The notes: a model not told the origin generated them from the letters alone. Counted from the stretch's first letter, positions 18,536-32,302 are shown. The stretch: DNA of 64,000 nt from Amyelois transitella (GCF_032362555.1 NC_083534.1:2260001-2324000); one strand, 5' to 3'. Made by a program: numbers and translations.

Positions 18536-21500
18536 TTTGTAGAGTAGATTACCTAGTTTCGTGGCTGTCTTTAAAGACGAGTAAGGAATTGCAAGTTAAT
18601 CAACTTAAATAATCAGCGCGTCTAATATTTACCTAGGAAATAAATGTCTGTTTTGCACAATTGTCACACTTAAATAATTAAAATGTATCTATTTAATAAG
18701 TACTTTAGAAAAATCTCTCCTAAGTAAAGCTTCAAGTGAATTCCTCTTGTGCGTTTGCCTTAGATCATATACATATACAAGGACTTAATTATATATAATT
18801 AATTTCAAAAAAAGAAATGTGGGAACTCTTGATTAAACTTTAAATTAATTTCTTCTCTCTTGATTAAAAGTCACGTGAATTCCAGTTGTGTGTGTGCCGC
18901 AGACCGTGTACCGCCAAAACAAATAAGAAGGCGTATGTGTGTAGGTGCAGTTGATTCCTAGAACAAAACATACGTTAATGAGAATAGGTAGTTATCAATA
19001 AATAACTTTTAATTTTCAGCGAATCATAATAGATTCTAGCGTGGTTCCCGATACTTCTGAATAGAATCGATTTTTCTCGTGAAAGGAATCGCCGTAAAAG
19101 GGGATAGACTAAGGGAGCACATTTACATGCTTTTTTGGTAGCGAAGGTTTTTCCGTTAATGGTGTGCGCGTGCTCATTGTAAAAAACTTAAGATTCTTCT
19201 GCTTTACACAGAAATCGTAAAATTATAGATAAAAACATCGAATATTTCCGTTGTTCTACCCCTTCAACAGTCCCTACGCCTGAAGGTATGTAAATATGTT
19301 AACACTCAAAGGTATAATTTCATAGGTGTATAATACACGGTCAATTTATAGGTCCCTTTACGAGATTTTTCCCGCAGTTTCGCCCTGCAAATTTAACACC
19401 ACCTACAAAAGAATATTTACAGGTATTTCGCAAATCTCACGGAAACAACAGTTTTTACAGGGATTAAAATATGTATGTTCTTCTCCTTTATATAAAGGTA
19501 GGTACACGAAATTTCAATAAGATTAGACAAACAAATAAACTTGCTTTCGCATTTATAATATTAGTTGGAATTGTTATCGGCATTACCTTAGTACTCCACA
19601 CAACGCAAACTGCTTAAACAGCCTTCAATTCAAATTTGCCGCGATATCTCAAGGTCATCTTGGATTAGCAAAATATTTATGAACAAAAACATTTTAATGT
19701 TTGATTGATTATGTATCAAGTTTTTTATTCTTTACACTATTATTACAAATGGTCCTAATCTAATAGTTATGATCTTAATTCCGTTTTAATTCTTAGTACT
19801 TTCAATAATGTGCCGACTAAATTTACTGGCGCGTTGTTCTATTGAAGAACAATTATGTAGATAAGTAGTTATTTATAAACAGAGCAAAGATTTTATACAA
19901 AATTGGTAAAACTTACCCAACTTATAGGTATCACTCCAAAACACGTTTACTACGGCTGTATTAAATAGTTTCAAGTTTCAAATGCCTAAGTAATAAGAAA
20001 TTCGCACCGGCGAATTTTGCAAAATATAACATTAACTGTTCTTGCTTGAATCACTTAATTAAATGTTTACTAACTGCGAGACACACGTAGAATGAAATGA
20101 AATGCCGCTGTAGGTGCGAAACTGAACAACGATGGATGATGACTCAGAAATGTGAAAAAACATAACGCAACTGATATGCAATACCATATAATGGCGGCAT
20201 CCCACTATCAAATTCGCGGATATGGACTGATGCTTTCTGACATAACATTCACACACATGTTTAGTATTTTTTCCTTACAATAGACTACTTACATTATTAC
20301 AAGACTCGAAGGCCATTTAAGCTGGATGCTAGCCACATGGCTGTTTCTATTTATTTGACATTTTTAAAAGTAGCCTGTATGAGCAGTAGCATGGCAGTAG
20401 CTTTGATTTCGGATACTTATACATACATAAAATCACGCCTCTTACCCGGAGGGGTAGGCAGAGACTACCTCCCTCCACTTGCCACGATCTCTGCATATTT
20501 CCTTTGCTTCATCCACATACTTATACTATTTATTATTTCGGATACTTATCTATACTAATATTATAAAGCTGAAGAGTTTGTTTGTTTGAACGCGCTTATC
20601 TCAGGGACTGGTTCGAATTGAAAAATTCTTTTTGCGTTGATTAGACCATTCATCGAGGAACGCTTACGGCTATAATAACATCACGCTTCAACTATTAGGA
20701 GCGAAGACATAATGGAAAATGTGAAAAAACGGGGAAAATTATTCACCCTTGAGGGCTTTGATGATGCCCAAAATAACTAGGTATTCCACACGGACGGAGT
20801 CGCGGGCACCGCTAGTTAACTATAAAAGACAAAAAATTTCATCAAGGCTGTATAGCCGTGAAAACCTAACAGACAGACAGCATATAATATTAGGTACTAA
20901 CGTTTGAAATTGGCGTATTCTTGCTCTGGCCACTTTGGTAAGAAGATACTTATAGTATGGATGTTTTGTGGCACGGACGAAGCGGCGTGACCGTGGGAGG
21001 CCGGCATCACGGGTGACTCATTTGGTATAACCCGATACAAGGAAAAGCTTGTGTAAATACATCAACTTTTGATTTTATTATTTTTACGTTAAGCAATTAA
21101 TTCAAATCAATACAATAATCAATTCCATGTCAAGCCATACAGCTGAACGTGGCTTTTTGTCTATAAGAGACTGTTGCCTCTGTTTACCCCGTAAGGGATG
21201 AAAACGTGATTATACGTATGCATGTAACGTTAAGCTTTCGCCTATGGAATTGATTATGCGAACTGTTTTCATTTATTTTTGTACTATTCTTCTTTCATAC
21301 ATATCTATATTTTTGGTAACTTGAACCGTTTTCGCAGCGCACGCAACGGTAGCCCTCGAGGATAAATAATTTTCCCCGTTCTTTTTCACATTTTCAATTA
21401 TTTCTTCGCTCCTAATAGTTGTAGCGTGATGTTATATAGCCTAAAAACTTCCTCGATAAAAAATTCAACACAAAAATAATTTGAGAGATTAGCGCGTTCA

Positions 21501-22127
21501 AACAAACAAACTCTTCAGCTTTATAATATTTGTATAGAAGTATAGATAAGAACTTATTTTCCGCGTAAAGTAGTAAAGACGACTAAGGGACAGGCTTATA
21601 AACTTGGAATTCCTCTTGCAGGCTTTAGGCTAGTGTAGGGTCGTAGTCGTGTAGTCGTAGGGACCTACATGCATCTAAATACTTTTAAGCCGAATGGTTC
21701 CCGGCACCAATAAAAAAGAATAGGACCACTCCGTCGCATTCCCACGGATGTTGTAACAGGCGACTAAGGGATAGGCTTATAAGCTTGGGATCAACCTGTC
21801 ACTAAATGAACCTATTTATCAGCCCTTATAAGGCCTTTGAATATAAAGATTAAACCCTATAGCCTATGCCTGTGCCCAAATGTCAAAGACAAACTAAATG
21901 TCAAATAACTAAATCTAAAATGGCCTCGCGGACCGGACGGCTGTCTTCTCTCCGCCTGTTGTTTTCTGTTTTTGTTTAATTGTTTTCAATGCTTCTGACA
22001 TTTAGAAGTTATGGGTATATGTAACAATTTAAGACATTATGTCCTCTACGTTAAACACACATTAAGATTATTATACTAGCTATGTTATAAGTGATTACAG
22101 TGACACAGTGCTATTAAATTGAACTAT
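18536..22127. other. Intergenic, repeats only
   Basis: No coding pattern supported. A complete Helitron-like element lies at 20549-20815, a reversed copy at 21355-21545, a reversed LINE 3' end at 20430-20525, and R2 fragments at about 21120-21235 and 21685-21800. 18536-20330 shows no repeat I can name with confidence. Confidence 0.6.
20549..20815 (+). mobile_element. Helitron-like element, complete
   Basis: Starts TCTATACTAATATTATAAAG and ends gtcgcgggcaccgctag. Further copies are at 1245-1498, 23421-23682, 37318-37589 and 55640-55785, all with the same central block atttatcgaggaaggcttta or close variants. Confidence 0.7.
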
Positions 22128-25100
22128 ATGATGGCCGAAATTTGGAAGATTGAAAAAGACTTGTGCCGTTGTTGCCATTCCGAGGGGATATATCAGAAAT
22201 TATCTGATGTATTTGATGTGGGAGAGAGACAAGGAATCTTTTCAGATATAATTTGGCGAACTTTGGGTATTAGAGTAAGTAGACTAATTTTAGAGACAAT
22301 GTTTTCATCCATCCGCCAAAGTAGAGAAACTTATTTTGAGCATTTGTATTTATGCCTCATTCCATAATCTTATTCATGTTAAATAATTGCATAAGTGTTA
22401 TTCTGAATAAGATATGTCTTTCACCATACTCCACATCATATCTGCTAAATTTCATGAAGTTATATATTATATTCACCTATATTAGTAGCTATGGAGCATG
22501 AAATTATTAGAGTGATTGAAAACAAATCTTTCCCCTAGATAACTTCTGTTGAAGAGCCTCTACATTCCAGCACATACTCAATATGCGACGCCTGCATTGT
22601 GCACTTAAAAGATGCCACAGTCTTCAAGCTTCAGATCAGGGAGTGTGAGCGTATCTTCCAAGACATGTATGCAGAAGGAGCCATTATTAAAGGTAATAAA
22701 CATACAGTCACATGAAATGAGAGCCATGATTCAGCTCGACCGCCACCAAAGGGAAGATCTTCTGCCAGGCTAAGTGTGATGCCTGGGGAACCGCGCGACA
22801 GACGATGTTGTATCATAGGTTTTATATATCCTCCAATCCATGAAATCTTTGCTCGCGCGATTTAGACTCCACTGTTATTGGACGATAGCGTTGCGCGTTG
22901 GCTGTTGTGATTTGTGGTATAGAGATGTCGCCACACACACATAAACTGCCCTCTATTTACTCTTGTCTGTATGTATGCGTTAATCTTGGCAAGTTGTGGA
23001 CAGTTTTTTTATGTGGAAGGTTTATACGTGTAATTAATAACTGTGCGAAGCCAGGGTGGATCGCTAATTACATTATAAAACCCAGCTATATAGAAATAAC
23101 TACAGTGGAATGTAGGCTTTCAGTCTTTTCGAGAATGTTTTATCTGTCTACCTCATTAAGTGAATGAAGACATGAGTGTGTGTGTGGTACAAACACACAT
23201 CAAATCATCTCTCTTTTTCAGAGGGTTAGACAGAGACTACATCATTCTACTTGCCATGATCATACCTACTACTTGTCCTACATTTACACACTAACAATTT
23301 TTTTGTTTTAGCGGAAGCACACACGGAAATAAAACAGGAACCGGATACAGATGGTAAGAGCTATGTAACAATTTCATTATTAGCTTTTTAGCTAGCCATG
23401 TACGTACGTACATGTGTAAATCTATACTAATATTATAAAGCTGAAAAGTTTGTTTGTTTGAACACGCTAATCTCAGGAACTTCTGGTTCGAATTGAAAAA
23501 TTCTGTGTTGAATAAACCATTTATCGAGGAAGGCTTTAGGCTATATAACATCACGCTGCAACTATTAGGAGCTAAGAAATAAAGGAAAATGTGAAAAAAA
23601 CGGGGTAAATTATTCATCCTTGAGGACTTCAATGATGCTTAAAATAACTATTCCACGCAGATGAAGTCGCGGGCACAGCTAATAAATATATATGTGTAAA
23701 AACAAAAATATCAGCTGGATGTCGTAAAAGGCGACCAAGGGAAATGCTAATAGACTTGCGATTCTTCGTGTACGATATGGGCTCAATTCCATCATAAGTC
23801 GAATAGACAACACAAACATTTTATCTATGTATCTAATAGCTGAACGCGTGGCCTTTCAGTCTCTTCAAGACTGTTGGCTCTGTCTACTCAGCAAGGGATA
23901 TCGACAAGGTTTACGTGATGGTGATTTGATAACGGGCATGCGCGCGCGCCTCACTGAAAAGAATACGTCGCTCGCTCTCGCATTTGCGACAAAAAACAAG
24001 CAAACCGATCGCATTGATATTATAAAGATTTTGGTACTGTATGTACAATTGTACATACATACATACATATGGTCACGTCTATATCCCTTGCGGGGTGGAC
24101 AGAGCTATATGTGTACAACTGTACGTGTTACCTTTTATTCAAATAAAAGCTTTTAATTCAAATAAAGAAAAAAAGAAGAGGACCCCTTCTTCTCTTTCCC
24201 GTGGATGTCGTAAAAGGCGACTAAGGGATAAGCTTATATACTTGGGATTCTTCTTTTAGGCGATGGTATCGCAAACTTTCACTATTTGAATCTCAATTCT
24301 ATCATTAAGCCAAACAGCTGAACGTGGCCAGTCAGTATTTTTAAGACTGTTGGCTCCGTCTACCCCGCAAGGGATATAGACGTGACCATAATATGTATGT
24401 ATGTATGTATGTTCCAGAACAATCGATGGACACCGGCCATGTCGCTGATGTCTTCAACAATGATGACGATGAAGCAGCTGGCAATGATGATGTCCACGAT
24501 GATGCCCCTGGTGGTGATGAAACTGAATGCGAATTGAAAATAGATATTGGTACGTATAGGATGACATAATATATAATCACGTCTATATCCCTTGCGGGGT
24601 AGGCAGAGGTTGGCTCTGACAAGGATCTATATAGTATCCTATACTTTGCCGTGTGGTTCCCGGCACCAACAGAAAAAAAAGGGCCTTTGACTTCATCTCT
24701 TTACCATGAATGCTGTAAAAGGCGACTAAGTGATTATAAATTCAATTATATCATCAAGCCAAAAAGCTGGACGTGGCTTATCAGGCTTTTCAAGACTGTT
24801 GGCTTTGTCCACCCCGCAAGGGATATAGACGTGACTATATGTATGTATGTATTATATTTGTGTTGGCGCGTAATCGGCCGAGTCGGCATCTGCCTGAGCT
24901 ACTTAGATCTCGTTGTACAAAGTAAATTGGCGGCCTCTGTGGCGCAGCGGTAATACGCTTGTCTCTGACACCGGAGGTCCCGGGTTCGAATCCCGGCCAG
25001 GTCATGATGAGAAACGAACTTTCTCTGATTGATCTTAAATCTTGATTGGTCTTGGATGTTTATCTATATAAGTATTTATTATAAAATATAGTATCGTTGA

Positions 25101-28100
25101 GTTAGTATCTCGTAACACAAATTTCGAACTTACTTCGAGGCTAACTCAATCTGTGTAATTTGTCCCGTATATGATGTATTTATTTATTTAAATTGTCATT
25201 TGGTGATGGTGTTAAATTGTCATAGCCGTGTGGTTCCCGGCATCAATACAAAAAGAATAGGACCACTCCATCTCTTTCCCATGGATGTCGTAAAAGGCGA
25301 CTAAAGGATAGGCTTAGAAACTTGAGATTCTTTTCTAGGCGATGGGCTGGCGACCTGCCATTATTTGAATCTCAATTCTATCATTAAGCCAAATACCTGA
25401 ACATGGCCATTCAGTCTTTTCAAGACTCTTGGCTCTGTCTACCCCGCAAGGGATATAGACGTGACCATATGTATGTAAATTGTCATTTACAGAATTGTGT
25501 AATGAGCAACCGGAGGCGGAAACCAAGAGGAGGAGCGCCCGCTCCAGGAGAGCGGCGTTGAAAGATACAAAAACACAGCCGAAGATCAAATCTAAGCCAA
25601 AAGCTAAGAAAAAGAATGTGGCACTTGAGAACGGGAGTAAGAAAGGTAGGTGTCTTATTTAATTTTTTAATCTGTGGTGGTTCGATTATTGTGGAGTCTT
25701 CTGGGACTGGTTGCAGGCAATGTGAATACTATGGAGGTCCCGCGGGAGTATCGGGGAATCCTCTATGATTACGTTTTCAAATAATTCCGTATTCCCCCTT
25801 TCACTAATTCAAATTTCCCGCCAATTAGCAAATGCTACGCCATGTGCACGGAAACATACATACACATAATCACATCCCTTGCGGGGTAGACAGAGCCAAA
25901 AGTTTTGAAAATACTGAAATGCCACATTCAGCAGTTCGGCTTAATGATAGAATTGAGATTCAAATAGTGATAGGTTGCTAGCCCATCGCCCAAAAAAAGG
26001 ATTCCCAAGTATTTAAGCCTATCCCTTAGACGCCAATTAATATATTATGACGCGAGTATGTACCTACAGCGAACAACGCCGCGCATAACAAGCATATTAT
26101 AGATACAGGGTGTCTTGTAAATCGAGTTGTATATTGAAAGGAATGTAAATTTAAAAAAAAAGGGGGGTGGGGGGTGTATGCTGTTTGTGACAGCGCCTTC
26201 AATTCGGGGAAATATCGGAAGGTTTTTGATAAAATATGTACGAAAATTATTACCTTTATTGTAAACTGTGCCGTTTTCATCCCAGAAAGCTTCATAATGC
26301 ATCACCATGTACACTCGCCTGCAGAGAAACATGGCCTCTGTTTATTAAAACTTTATTGCACAGATTAAGTACTTAGGTAGACTTAAATCGAAAGACCAGA
26401 CGGAAAAATTGTAAAATATAATTTTAGATGATGATATGAAGTGTAATATTACTCTGAACACCAATACAAAATAATACGAGGTCAAGATTCTCTGCAGTCG
26501 CATTTACAATAAGGACGTATTCGGCTTATCCACAATTCGCGACTTAGTCGCCTTTTACAGACGAGACTAACTCAGAAACTTTTACTAAGTGTTTGAAGAA
26601 AAGGTCAAGTCATGAGGCCTGACCGGGAATCGAACCCGGGACCGGTGTTTCAGAGGAAAGATAAAACCACCGCGCCAACACATATATGAATTCGAATTCT
26701 GTATTAAGTACCAATTCGACGGCCTCTGTGGCGCAGCGGTAGTACGCTTGTCTGTGACACCGGAGGTCCCGGGTTCGAATCCCGGCCAGGGCATGATGAG
26801 AAAGAACTTTTTCTGATTGGCCAGGGTCCTGGGTGTTTATCTATACAAGTATTTATTGTTGTTGAGTTAGTATCTCGTAACACAAGTCTCGAACTTACTT
26901 CGATGCTAACTCAATCTGAATAATTTGTATTTATTTATTTTATAAGTTACAAAGGCCGGCGCCGAAGTAAATTTTTTTATGGCGCGAAAATATTTGAGCC
27001 AATCAGAGCGCACCATTTGAACCCCCGAACTGAACTGTTCGCTATTGGACAACTATTATGAGCGAGATAGGGGATTACTTATTGTTTTTCGATTTTCAAT
27101 TTAATACAAGTGTTATTAAGGTCGTTATTTGATTGAGTTTAAATATTGCCTAAGAAATACTTAAACGTGGTAATATTACTCGTATAATGGCAAGTTATCA
27201 ACGAAATTGTATAATTTTTAGAACTTCTGTCACTTTACATACATTTTTATAATTTTTATATTAAGTACGACAAAGTTATTAGAACAGAATAGATTTATTA
27301 TCAAAATTGGATGCAAGGAACCACTTATTAGACTTAGACTATTGATATTAGAAGAAGCGGAACAAACTACACTGCAGTATTTTCACCGGACGTCAATTTA
27401 CAAATACAGATCTTTTAAATCTACATCGTGGATGAATGCACATTGTTTACATTGAAAAATGTGAATGAATATAAAACGAATGATTACAATACGAATATTT
27501 CGTCAAATAGATATATGTAGATAAAATAAGAAAATCGCCTACAAGAAGAATCCCAAGTTTATTAGACATTCCCTTAGACGCCTTGTACGACAATTAGACA
27601 TTCCCTTAGACGCCTTGTACGACATCTATTGGAAGCTATGGAGTGGACCTATTATTAAAGTGCTGGGGAACCACACGGCAGCCTTAGTCCCAGATATTGG
27701 GCAACATAGAAGCAACAGAAAGTATAAATCAAACTTCGATAAACTATCTATGCGCAGGGCTTTTCGTAGAGTCCGACCAAAGATAGTTTTTCGTCTGAAA
27801 CCGAATGAGAGGCCGTGGTTTCTGTCACTCACGTGGACAAGTGAGGAATCTGGCACTGTCAGGCAACTAGACGTGTAACCCATAAAACTATATAATAGTA
27901 CGCTCAGTGAATAGTCAACTTCTTCTTAAATTTAAGAGCTAACTCTTGTCGGTGGAGTCAAGTGGATCTTCTTCCGTTAATCTCTTTCTCTGTACATTTC
28001 ATTTATTTTGGTATGTTGTAACGTTTATTATTTGATCAAAATATTTTATTCTTGGTCTTCCTCTACCTATCTTTCCATTAATTTATCCTTATTCTATAAT

Positions 28101-29071
28101 TTTTAAAAACTCGTCATATCGGAGTAAATGGCCTACAGCCGAGAAAAATGACATTTATATACGGACTTGAGCCATTGTGGAGTCAACTTTATCTGCCGTT
28201 GACTGTACATTTTTTTGATGTGGAAGCGGATGATGAAAACGAATGTATTTCTAATGGTAACAAACACGTAGATATACTTGCTTCATTGATTATTCATCTC
28301 AAATAGGTATAATTGATGATTATATTTTAACCAATTTTAATGGTCCATTTTTTAACTGCCAAACGTAATGGTCTCGCGATAATTTTAAAAATTCATTGAT
28401 GATATCTACCTATAAACATAATTTACAATCAAATTAATATTACAAAGAGAAATTAAAACGAACGCATTCAAATATATTGCCTTTTTCTGTCTTCAGGCAC
28501 CATGCCTGCGTTTCGCCTTACCGATGAGGATTACTGGCGCGACGGCGACGTCTACCATTGCGCCCGCTGCGACAAAACCTATACGAAATTCTTTTCACTC
28601 CGCTGCCACGTAAAAAACAAACACTACAAAATACCGCGTTTCACATGTCCCTATTGCGTTGCCAAATTCATGACGGCCGCGCCTCTGACTGTACACAAAC
28701 TGCAAGAACACAATATCGACGACAGGTTCAAATGTAACGCGTGCAAAGGAACGTTCAACACGAAAGTGCAGCTGAGGAAACACATTAACAACTTTCATAT
28801 GCTAGGCGAGAAACACAAGTGCGAGTTTTGCGACTACGAGTCATTCAGCTTCGAGGGTTTATACAAACACAAGGTTAAGCATAAAACTGTGAAAGACTAC
28901 CACTGTAGGTTCTGTAGGAAGTCGTTTTTGAGGAAAACCAATTTGGATTTGCACGAGAGGATTCACACGGGCGACAGGAGGAAGATTTGTAAAGTGTGCA
29001 GTCAGGCGTTTGTGCAGAAGGCTAGTCTGAATTATCACATGACGAAGTACCACCCTGAAGTGAATTTCTGA
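22128..29071 (+). CDS. ZAD-C2H2 zinc-finger protein (second plus-strand gene), six exons
   Basis: Predicted 400-residue nuclear DNA-binding protein. Exons 22128-22274, 22539-22692, 23312-23353, 24418-24549, 25493-25645 and 28497-29071 join in phases 0,1,1,1,1 with GT-AG borders. The start is the first of two adjacent ATGs; upstream there is only TTG in frame. Exons 1 and 2 form the ZAD with Cys13, Cys16, Cys65 and Cys68. Exon 4 is strongly acidic (many Asp), exon 5 strongly basic (Lys/Arg, possible nuclear signal). The last exon has six C2H2 fingers, from CARCDKTY to CKVCSQAF, with one GDRRK-type linker. An AATAAA follows at 30026. Exon 5 also matches in phase the zinc-finger exon at 32303-33075, so an alternative 3' end is possible. 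Introns 3 and 4 are full of R2 repeats. Confidence 0.88.
22720..22935. repeat. Interspersed repeat (tggcggtcgagctgaatc / ctcgccacaca type)
   Basis: Intron 2 of the second ZAD gene. Contains ctcgaccgccaccaaaggg, tcctccaatccatg and gatgtcgccaca blocks that recur at 39415-39590 and around 33695-34160. Family not identified. Confidence 0.55.
23421..23682 (+). mobile_element. Helitron-like element in intron 3
   Basis: TCTATACTAATATTATAAAG at the left, gcgggcacagctaa at the right (CTAA, the permitted CTRR form). Lies 67 bases after exon 3 of the ZAD gene. Confidence 0.6.
23700..24412. repeat. R2 copies filling intron 3
   Basis: Copies at about 23705-23905, 24055-24125 and 24178-24412. The last ends in gtatgtatgtatgtatgt and directly abuts the acceptor ttccag of exon 4 at 24418. 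Confidence 0.65.
24565..25480. repeat. Intron 4: R2 copies and a tRNA-derived SINE
   Basis: R2 pieces at 24565-24650, 24643-24850 and 25217-25478; a plus-strand SINE at 24929-25190 with box A TGGCGCAGCGGTAA and box B GGTTCGAATCC. The last R2 ends 14 bases before exon 5. Confidence 0.7.
26585..26940. repeat. Two divergent tRNA-derived SINE heads in intron 5
   Basis: A minus-strand head at 26590-26680 (box A TGGCGCGGTGG, box B GGTTCGATTCC) is 40 bases from a plus-strand SINE at 26719-26940 (box B GGTTCGAATCC). The two heads differ, so two SINE subfamilies are present. Confidence 0.65.
27280..27680 (-). repeat. LINE 3' end and R2 fragment
   Basis: 27280-27480 is the reverse of the aaataaatctattctattc family. 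27535-27680 holds a duplicated R2 piece: gacattcccttagacgcctt appears twice, about 47 bases apart. Confidence 0.5.
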
Positions 29072-29667
29072 GCAATTTTTTTTTTCTATAAACGAACAAT
29101 CACGTCGAGAGAGTGTCCGAATTGAACAAATTATGTCTGTCCGTTCGAAAATGGATCTTAATACTGTAATATTAAGGCACACATTCGTTCACAATGAACT
29201 GAGTTTTGTATCTGAGGATTGTGTACTTTATTGAAAAAAAAAAATAAGATTCTTTTTTAATGTCTTTTAATTTGACGTACAAAAGTGCGGTCGTCTGAGA
29301 ATCTAGTATGTATTTTGAAGGAATTCGTTTAAAATAATACGATGCAGCGACCCAAAATATTGTACCAATATTAAAATGTTACTTTTGTTTTATCGTGAAC
29401 ATATATGCTTTTAAGTTATATAAAGATATTTTATTGTAACAAAGACATTGCAATACATATGAATTATATATAAAGTAGGATATAAGTTAATTTTGTAATT
29501 TAAAAATACTTTTTTTTTTAAACATAGCAAGAGATATTAATATATCTTAAAAATTATATATTTTGATAGTTACGTTACAATAAGTTGATGTAAATGCCAT
29601 TATGTAATGTTACAAAATGTTTGAGTTTTTTTTAATGAAATTAATTGATTTTTAAGTAGCAAAAAAA

Positions 29668-29720
29668 CGAGCTAAGTGCGAGCCGGACTCGCGTACTTAG
29701 GGTTCCGCACCATCATCACA
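29668..29720. repeat. Short interspersed repeat (gcgagccggactcgcg type)
   Basis: agtgcgagccggactcgcgt followed by agggttccgcacc is a small GC-rich palindromic block typical of a widespread lepidopteran repeat, in the 3' UTR of the second ZAD gene. Confidence 0.45.
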
Positions 29721-30249
29721 TTTGTTACTTAAATTAATTTAATAGTTAATTAAAATCGACCAATAAATTGTTTAAAAATATATAGATACGCCATGCAATT
29801 ACTTGGGTTTTTATAACAACGCCATCTAGCCTAAACCGGTAGAACTACAACGCTGTCAATACATACCACGTTGCATGTCCACTCCTAATAAGTTCAGAGA
29901 AATTAAATCTCGTTTCATATCACAAAAAAATATCAGACAGGCTGACTCCTTTATATACGGGTGTAACTTTAACGTTATATCAGTAACATGTGTTTATTTG
30001 TGCAGACTGACGTTACATTTTGTAAAATAAAGTTATTGTATTAGAATTTGTATCTTGTTTTTTAAATTAGTGGGCTTGCAAAAAGCATGCCTTTGTTTTA
30101 TCGACCCTACAGCTTATTCCTACTGGCTTCAGTTCCTGCACTCTCACTTCTCTGGAGATCCTTGATTGGGTGAGTCCAGTATTTTCACGAAGCAAACCCT
30201 TATCTGAACTCCACAACCTTTGCAGGGGAAAATCTAAACCTTACCCTGG

Positions 30250-30354
30250 TTTGACATCCAGTTGCCTGAATGTGCAGGTTTCCACACGATATTTTCCCTC
30301 TAGTTTGACATTCAGTTGCCTGAATGTGCAGGTTTCCACATGATGTTTTCCCTC
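30250..30354. repeat. 54-bp tandem duplication
   Basis: tttgacatccagttgcctga ... attttccctc (30250-30300) is repeated nearly exactly at 30304-30354. Confidence 0.8.
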
Positions 30355-31195
30355 ACCGTGAGCATCGGTTAGCACTCAAACTAATGTACTTAACTGAGAA
30401 GGGTCATTTGAACCTGTGTCTCCATTCGCACTTTTCACGCGTTTCACTCGTCATGTCACCGATGCTTTAGCCGCGTTCAACAGTTCCTACTAATTTGTTG
30501 TGCGTATATTTTAGGTTCAGAATGTATATTTCCAAATGTGCTGTAAAGGACGTAAAATTATCTTGATTATGAAATAACTTTATACTCGTATCAAAGGGTA
30601 TTAAGCCCTTAATATGTTTTTCTAGTAAACATTCTCAAAATGCACCTTTTCATTTACATATTTTTTTTTGTTATAGAAATTCTTTATAGTTACATTATTA
30701 TAGAAGTGAGATATATTGTTTCTCGGAGTTTTTTTTGTAGACCCACTATATTTCTGTAGTACACTGTATACATGTATATTCTCGGGATGGTTTAGATACA
30801 CACCTGCACATTCAGGCAAGTGATGATTCACCCAATCCAAAATCCATGGTCAAAGGCATACCCCGAGCTCCTGTCTACCTAGAGTGATGAGGGTGCAACC
30901 GGGACTAAAGCCAGGAAGAAGAAGTCATTGAAATATTCAGCAGCAATCGATTTAATATAGTCCATAATGCATTCGATATTGAGCTTCAGACGTGAGAAAA
31001 TGAGGTATGCAACCAGCAGCAACATTCCTGATCTTACAGTTATGAAGCATATAGCATATAGCATGAAGGCTTGCACACTAGATGTACGTGCTGTTATTCC
31101 CTTAAGCGCTTACAACATCCGTGGGAAAGAGATGGAGTGGTCCTATTCTTAAAGAGCCGGGAACCATACGCCATATTTCTATATTCAAAGACACA

Positions 31196-31416
31196 ACCAG
31201 CTGGTTGACCGAGCGGTGCTCGGTGGACGTCAGAAAACCAAAATAAAATGTCCAGATTATACAGCCGTAGTCGGGCCGAACGTTCTGGCGCAGCACAGAG
31301 CTGAAGTACACGTATTAAATTATAGCTGTGGAGCATGTGATTACGAAAGTACGATAAGAACCATAATGGCGATACACCAAAGAAAAGTGCATTGGTATTA
31401 TTGGCAAATGTATTAG
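31196..31416 (+). pseudogene. Decayed zinc-finger fragment related to 32303-33075
   Basis: About 70 codons match part of the exon at 32303-33075: CPDYTAVVGPNVLAQHRAEVH against CPDCPAVLGPYVLARHRAEVH, then SCGACDYEST and IHQRKVH. The second zinc cysteine of the first finger is Tyr, there is no acceptor or upstream finger in frame, and it stops in TAG soon after. It is a partial, non-functional duplicate about 1.4 kb upstream of its relative. Confidence 0.8.
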
Positions 31417-31489
31417 TCTAAACCGTAAATCGCGTTACCTTATAAAAGTAAAACCTTATTTATATTGGACTACATCTGTCAATTATCAG

Positions 31490-32130
31490 ATTCTCCTAAC
31501 AACGTAAGCGGCAATGCTGAATCTATTGGAAAGTTTAGAAATATGAGTACCCAACTGCTGTTTTGCATCTAATATTTTTCCTAAAAATTTTGTATTTTCA
31601 CCAAACCCTAATTTTTGACCTTCTAGTACTATGTCAGTATTGACCTGTCTAACATTTGGAAGGGTAAATTTTATGCATTGAGTCTTATTAGCATTTGAAA
31701 TTAGATTGTTGGTTGGCCATTTTCGCTATAGCCATCCAATTTTTAATATCAAAGTTTATCAGCAAACAACACTATGTCAACCTGTTTTTCACACCATAGA
31801 AGCCATCAGCAGGTCATTGACACCAAGAAAAGGACTGGTCCTAAGATTGAGCCTTGAGTAACACCTATTCTAATGTTTGATTCGCATTACTTGACATTAT
31901 TTTAATGACTACAGTTTGTAGCACATCAGTCAAATAGAAAGCCATTAGTTCCATTGATTTGTGTTTAAGCCCATAATGACGAAGTTTTCACAAAAGTGTC
32001 TAATGATCTACGCAATCAAACGCTTTAGAGCGATCGCAAAAGAATACTGAATCCTGTGAACTCTCCCACGCGTCGTAAATTCTCTAATTTACAACGAGTG
32101 GGTGAGTTACTGTTACAAGAGTAACGAGTG
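31490..32130 (-). mobile_element. Degraded LINE reverse-transcriptase fragment
   Basis: Minus-strand translation with frame breaks shows KAFDCVDH, KLRHYGLK and GVTQGSILGPVLF, signature stretches of non-LTR retrotransposon reverse transcriptases. Stops interrupt it, so it is dead. Confidence 0.75.
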
Positions 32131-32302
32131 TTTTTTCTGTGACATAAAAGGGTGGTTGATTTTAAAACAATGTTGCATTTGTTATATCCTCAAACACCTT
32201 GCTCAAAACTGTCAAGGTCTATAATATAGTAATTTACCAACATAGCATAACATTTCTATAATTTAATATTATACTGAAGAAGATATTAAAATTGCGTTCC
32301 AG

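Noticed and set aside
22119-22130. Start of the second ZAD gene at 22119
   Set aside because: That codon is TTG; the first ATG is at 22128.
26045-26368. Overlapping open stretches on both strands in intron 5 of the second ZAD gene
   Set aside because: Low-complexity G-rich and AT-rich sequence, no family pattern, no splice logic.
27615-27883. Open stretches on both strands (85-87 codons)
   Set aside because: Partly R2 repeat and no recognisable domain; not supported as a gene.
30622-30840. 72-codon minus-strand frame
   Set aside because: No clear family match; AT-rich and isolated.
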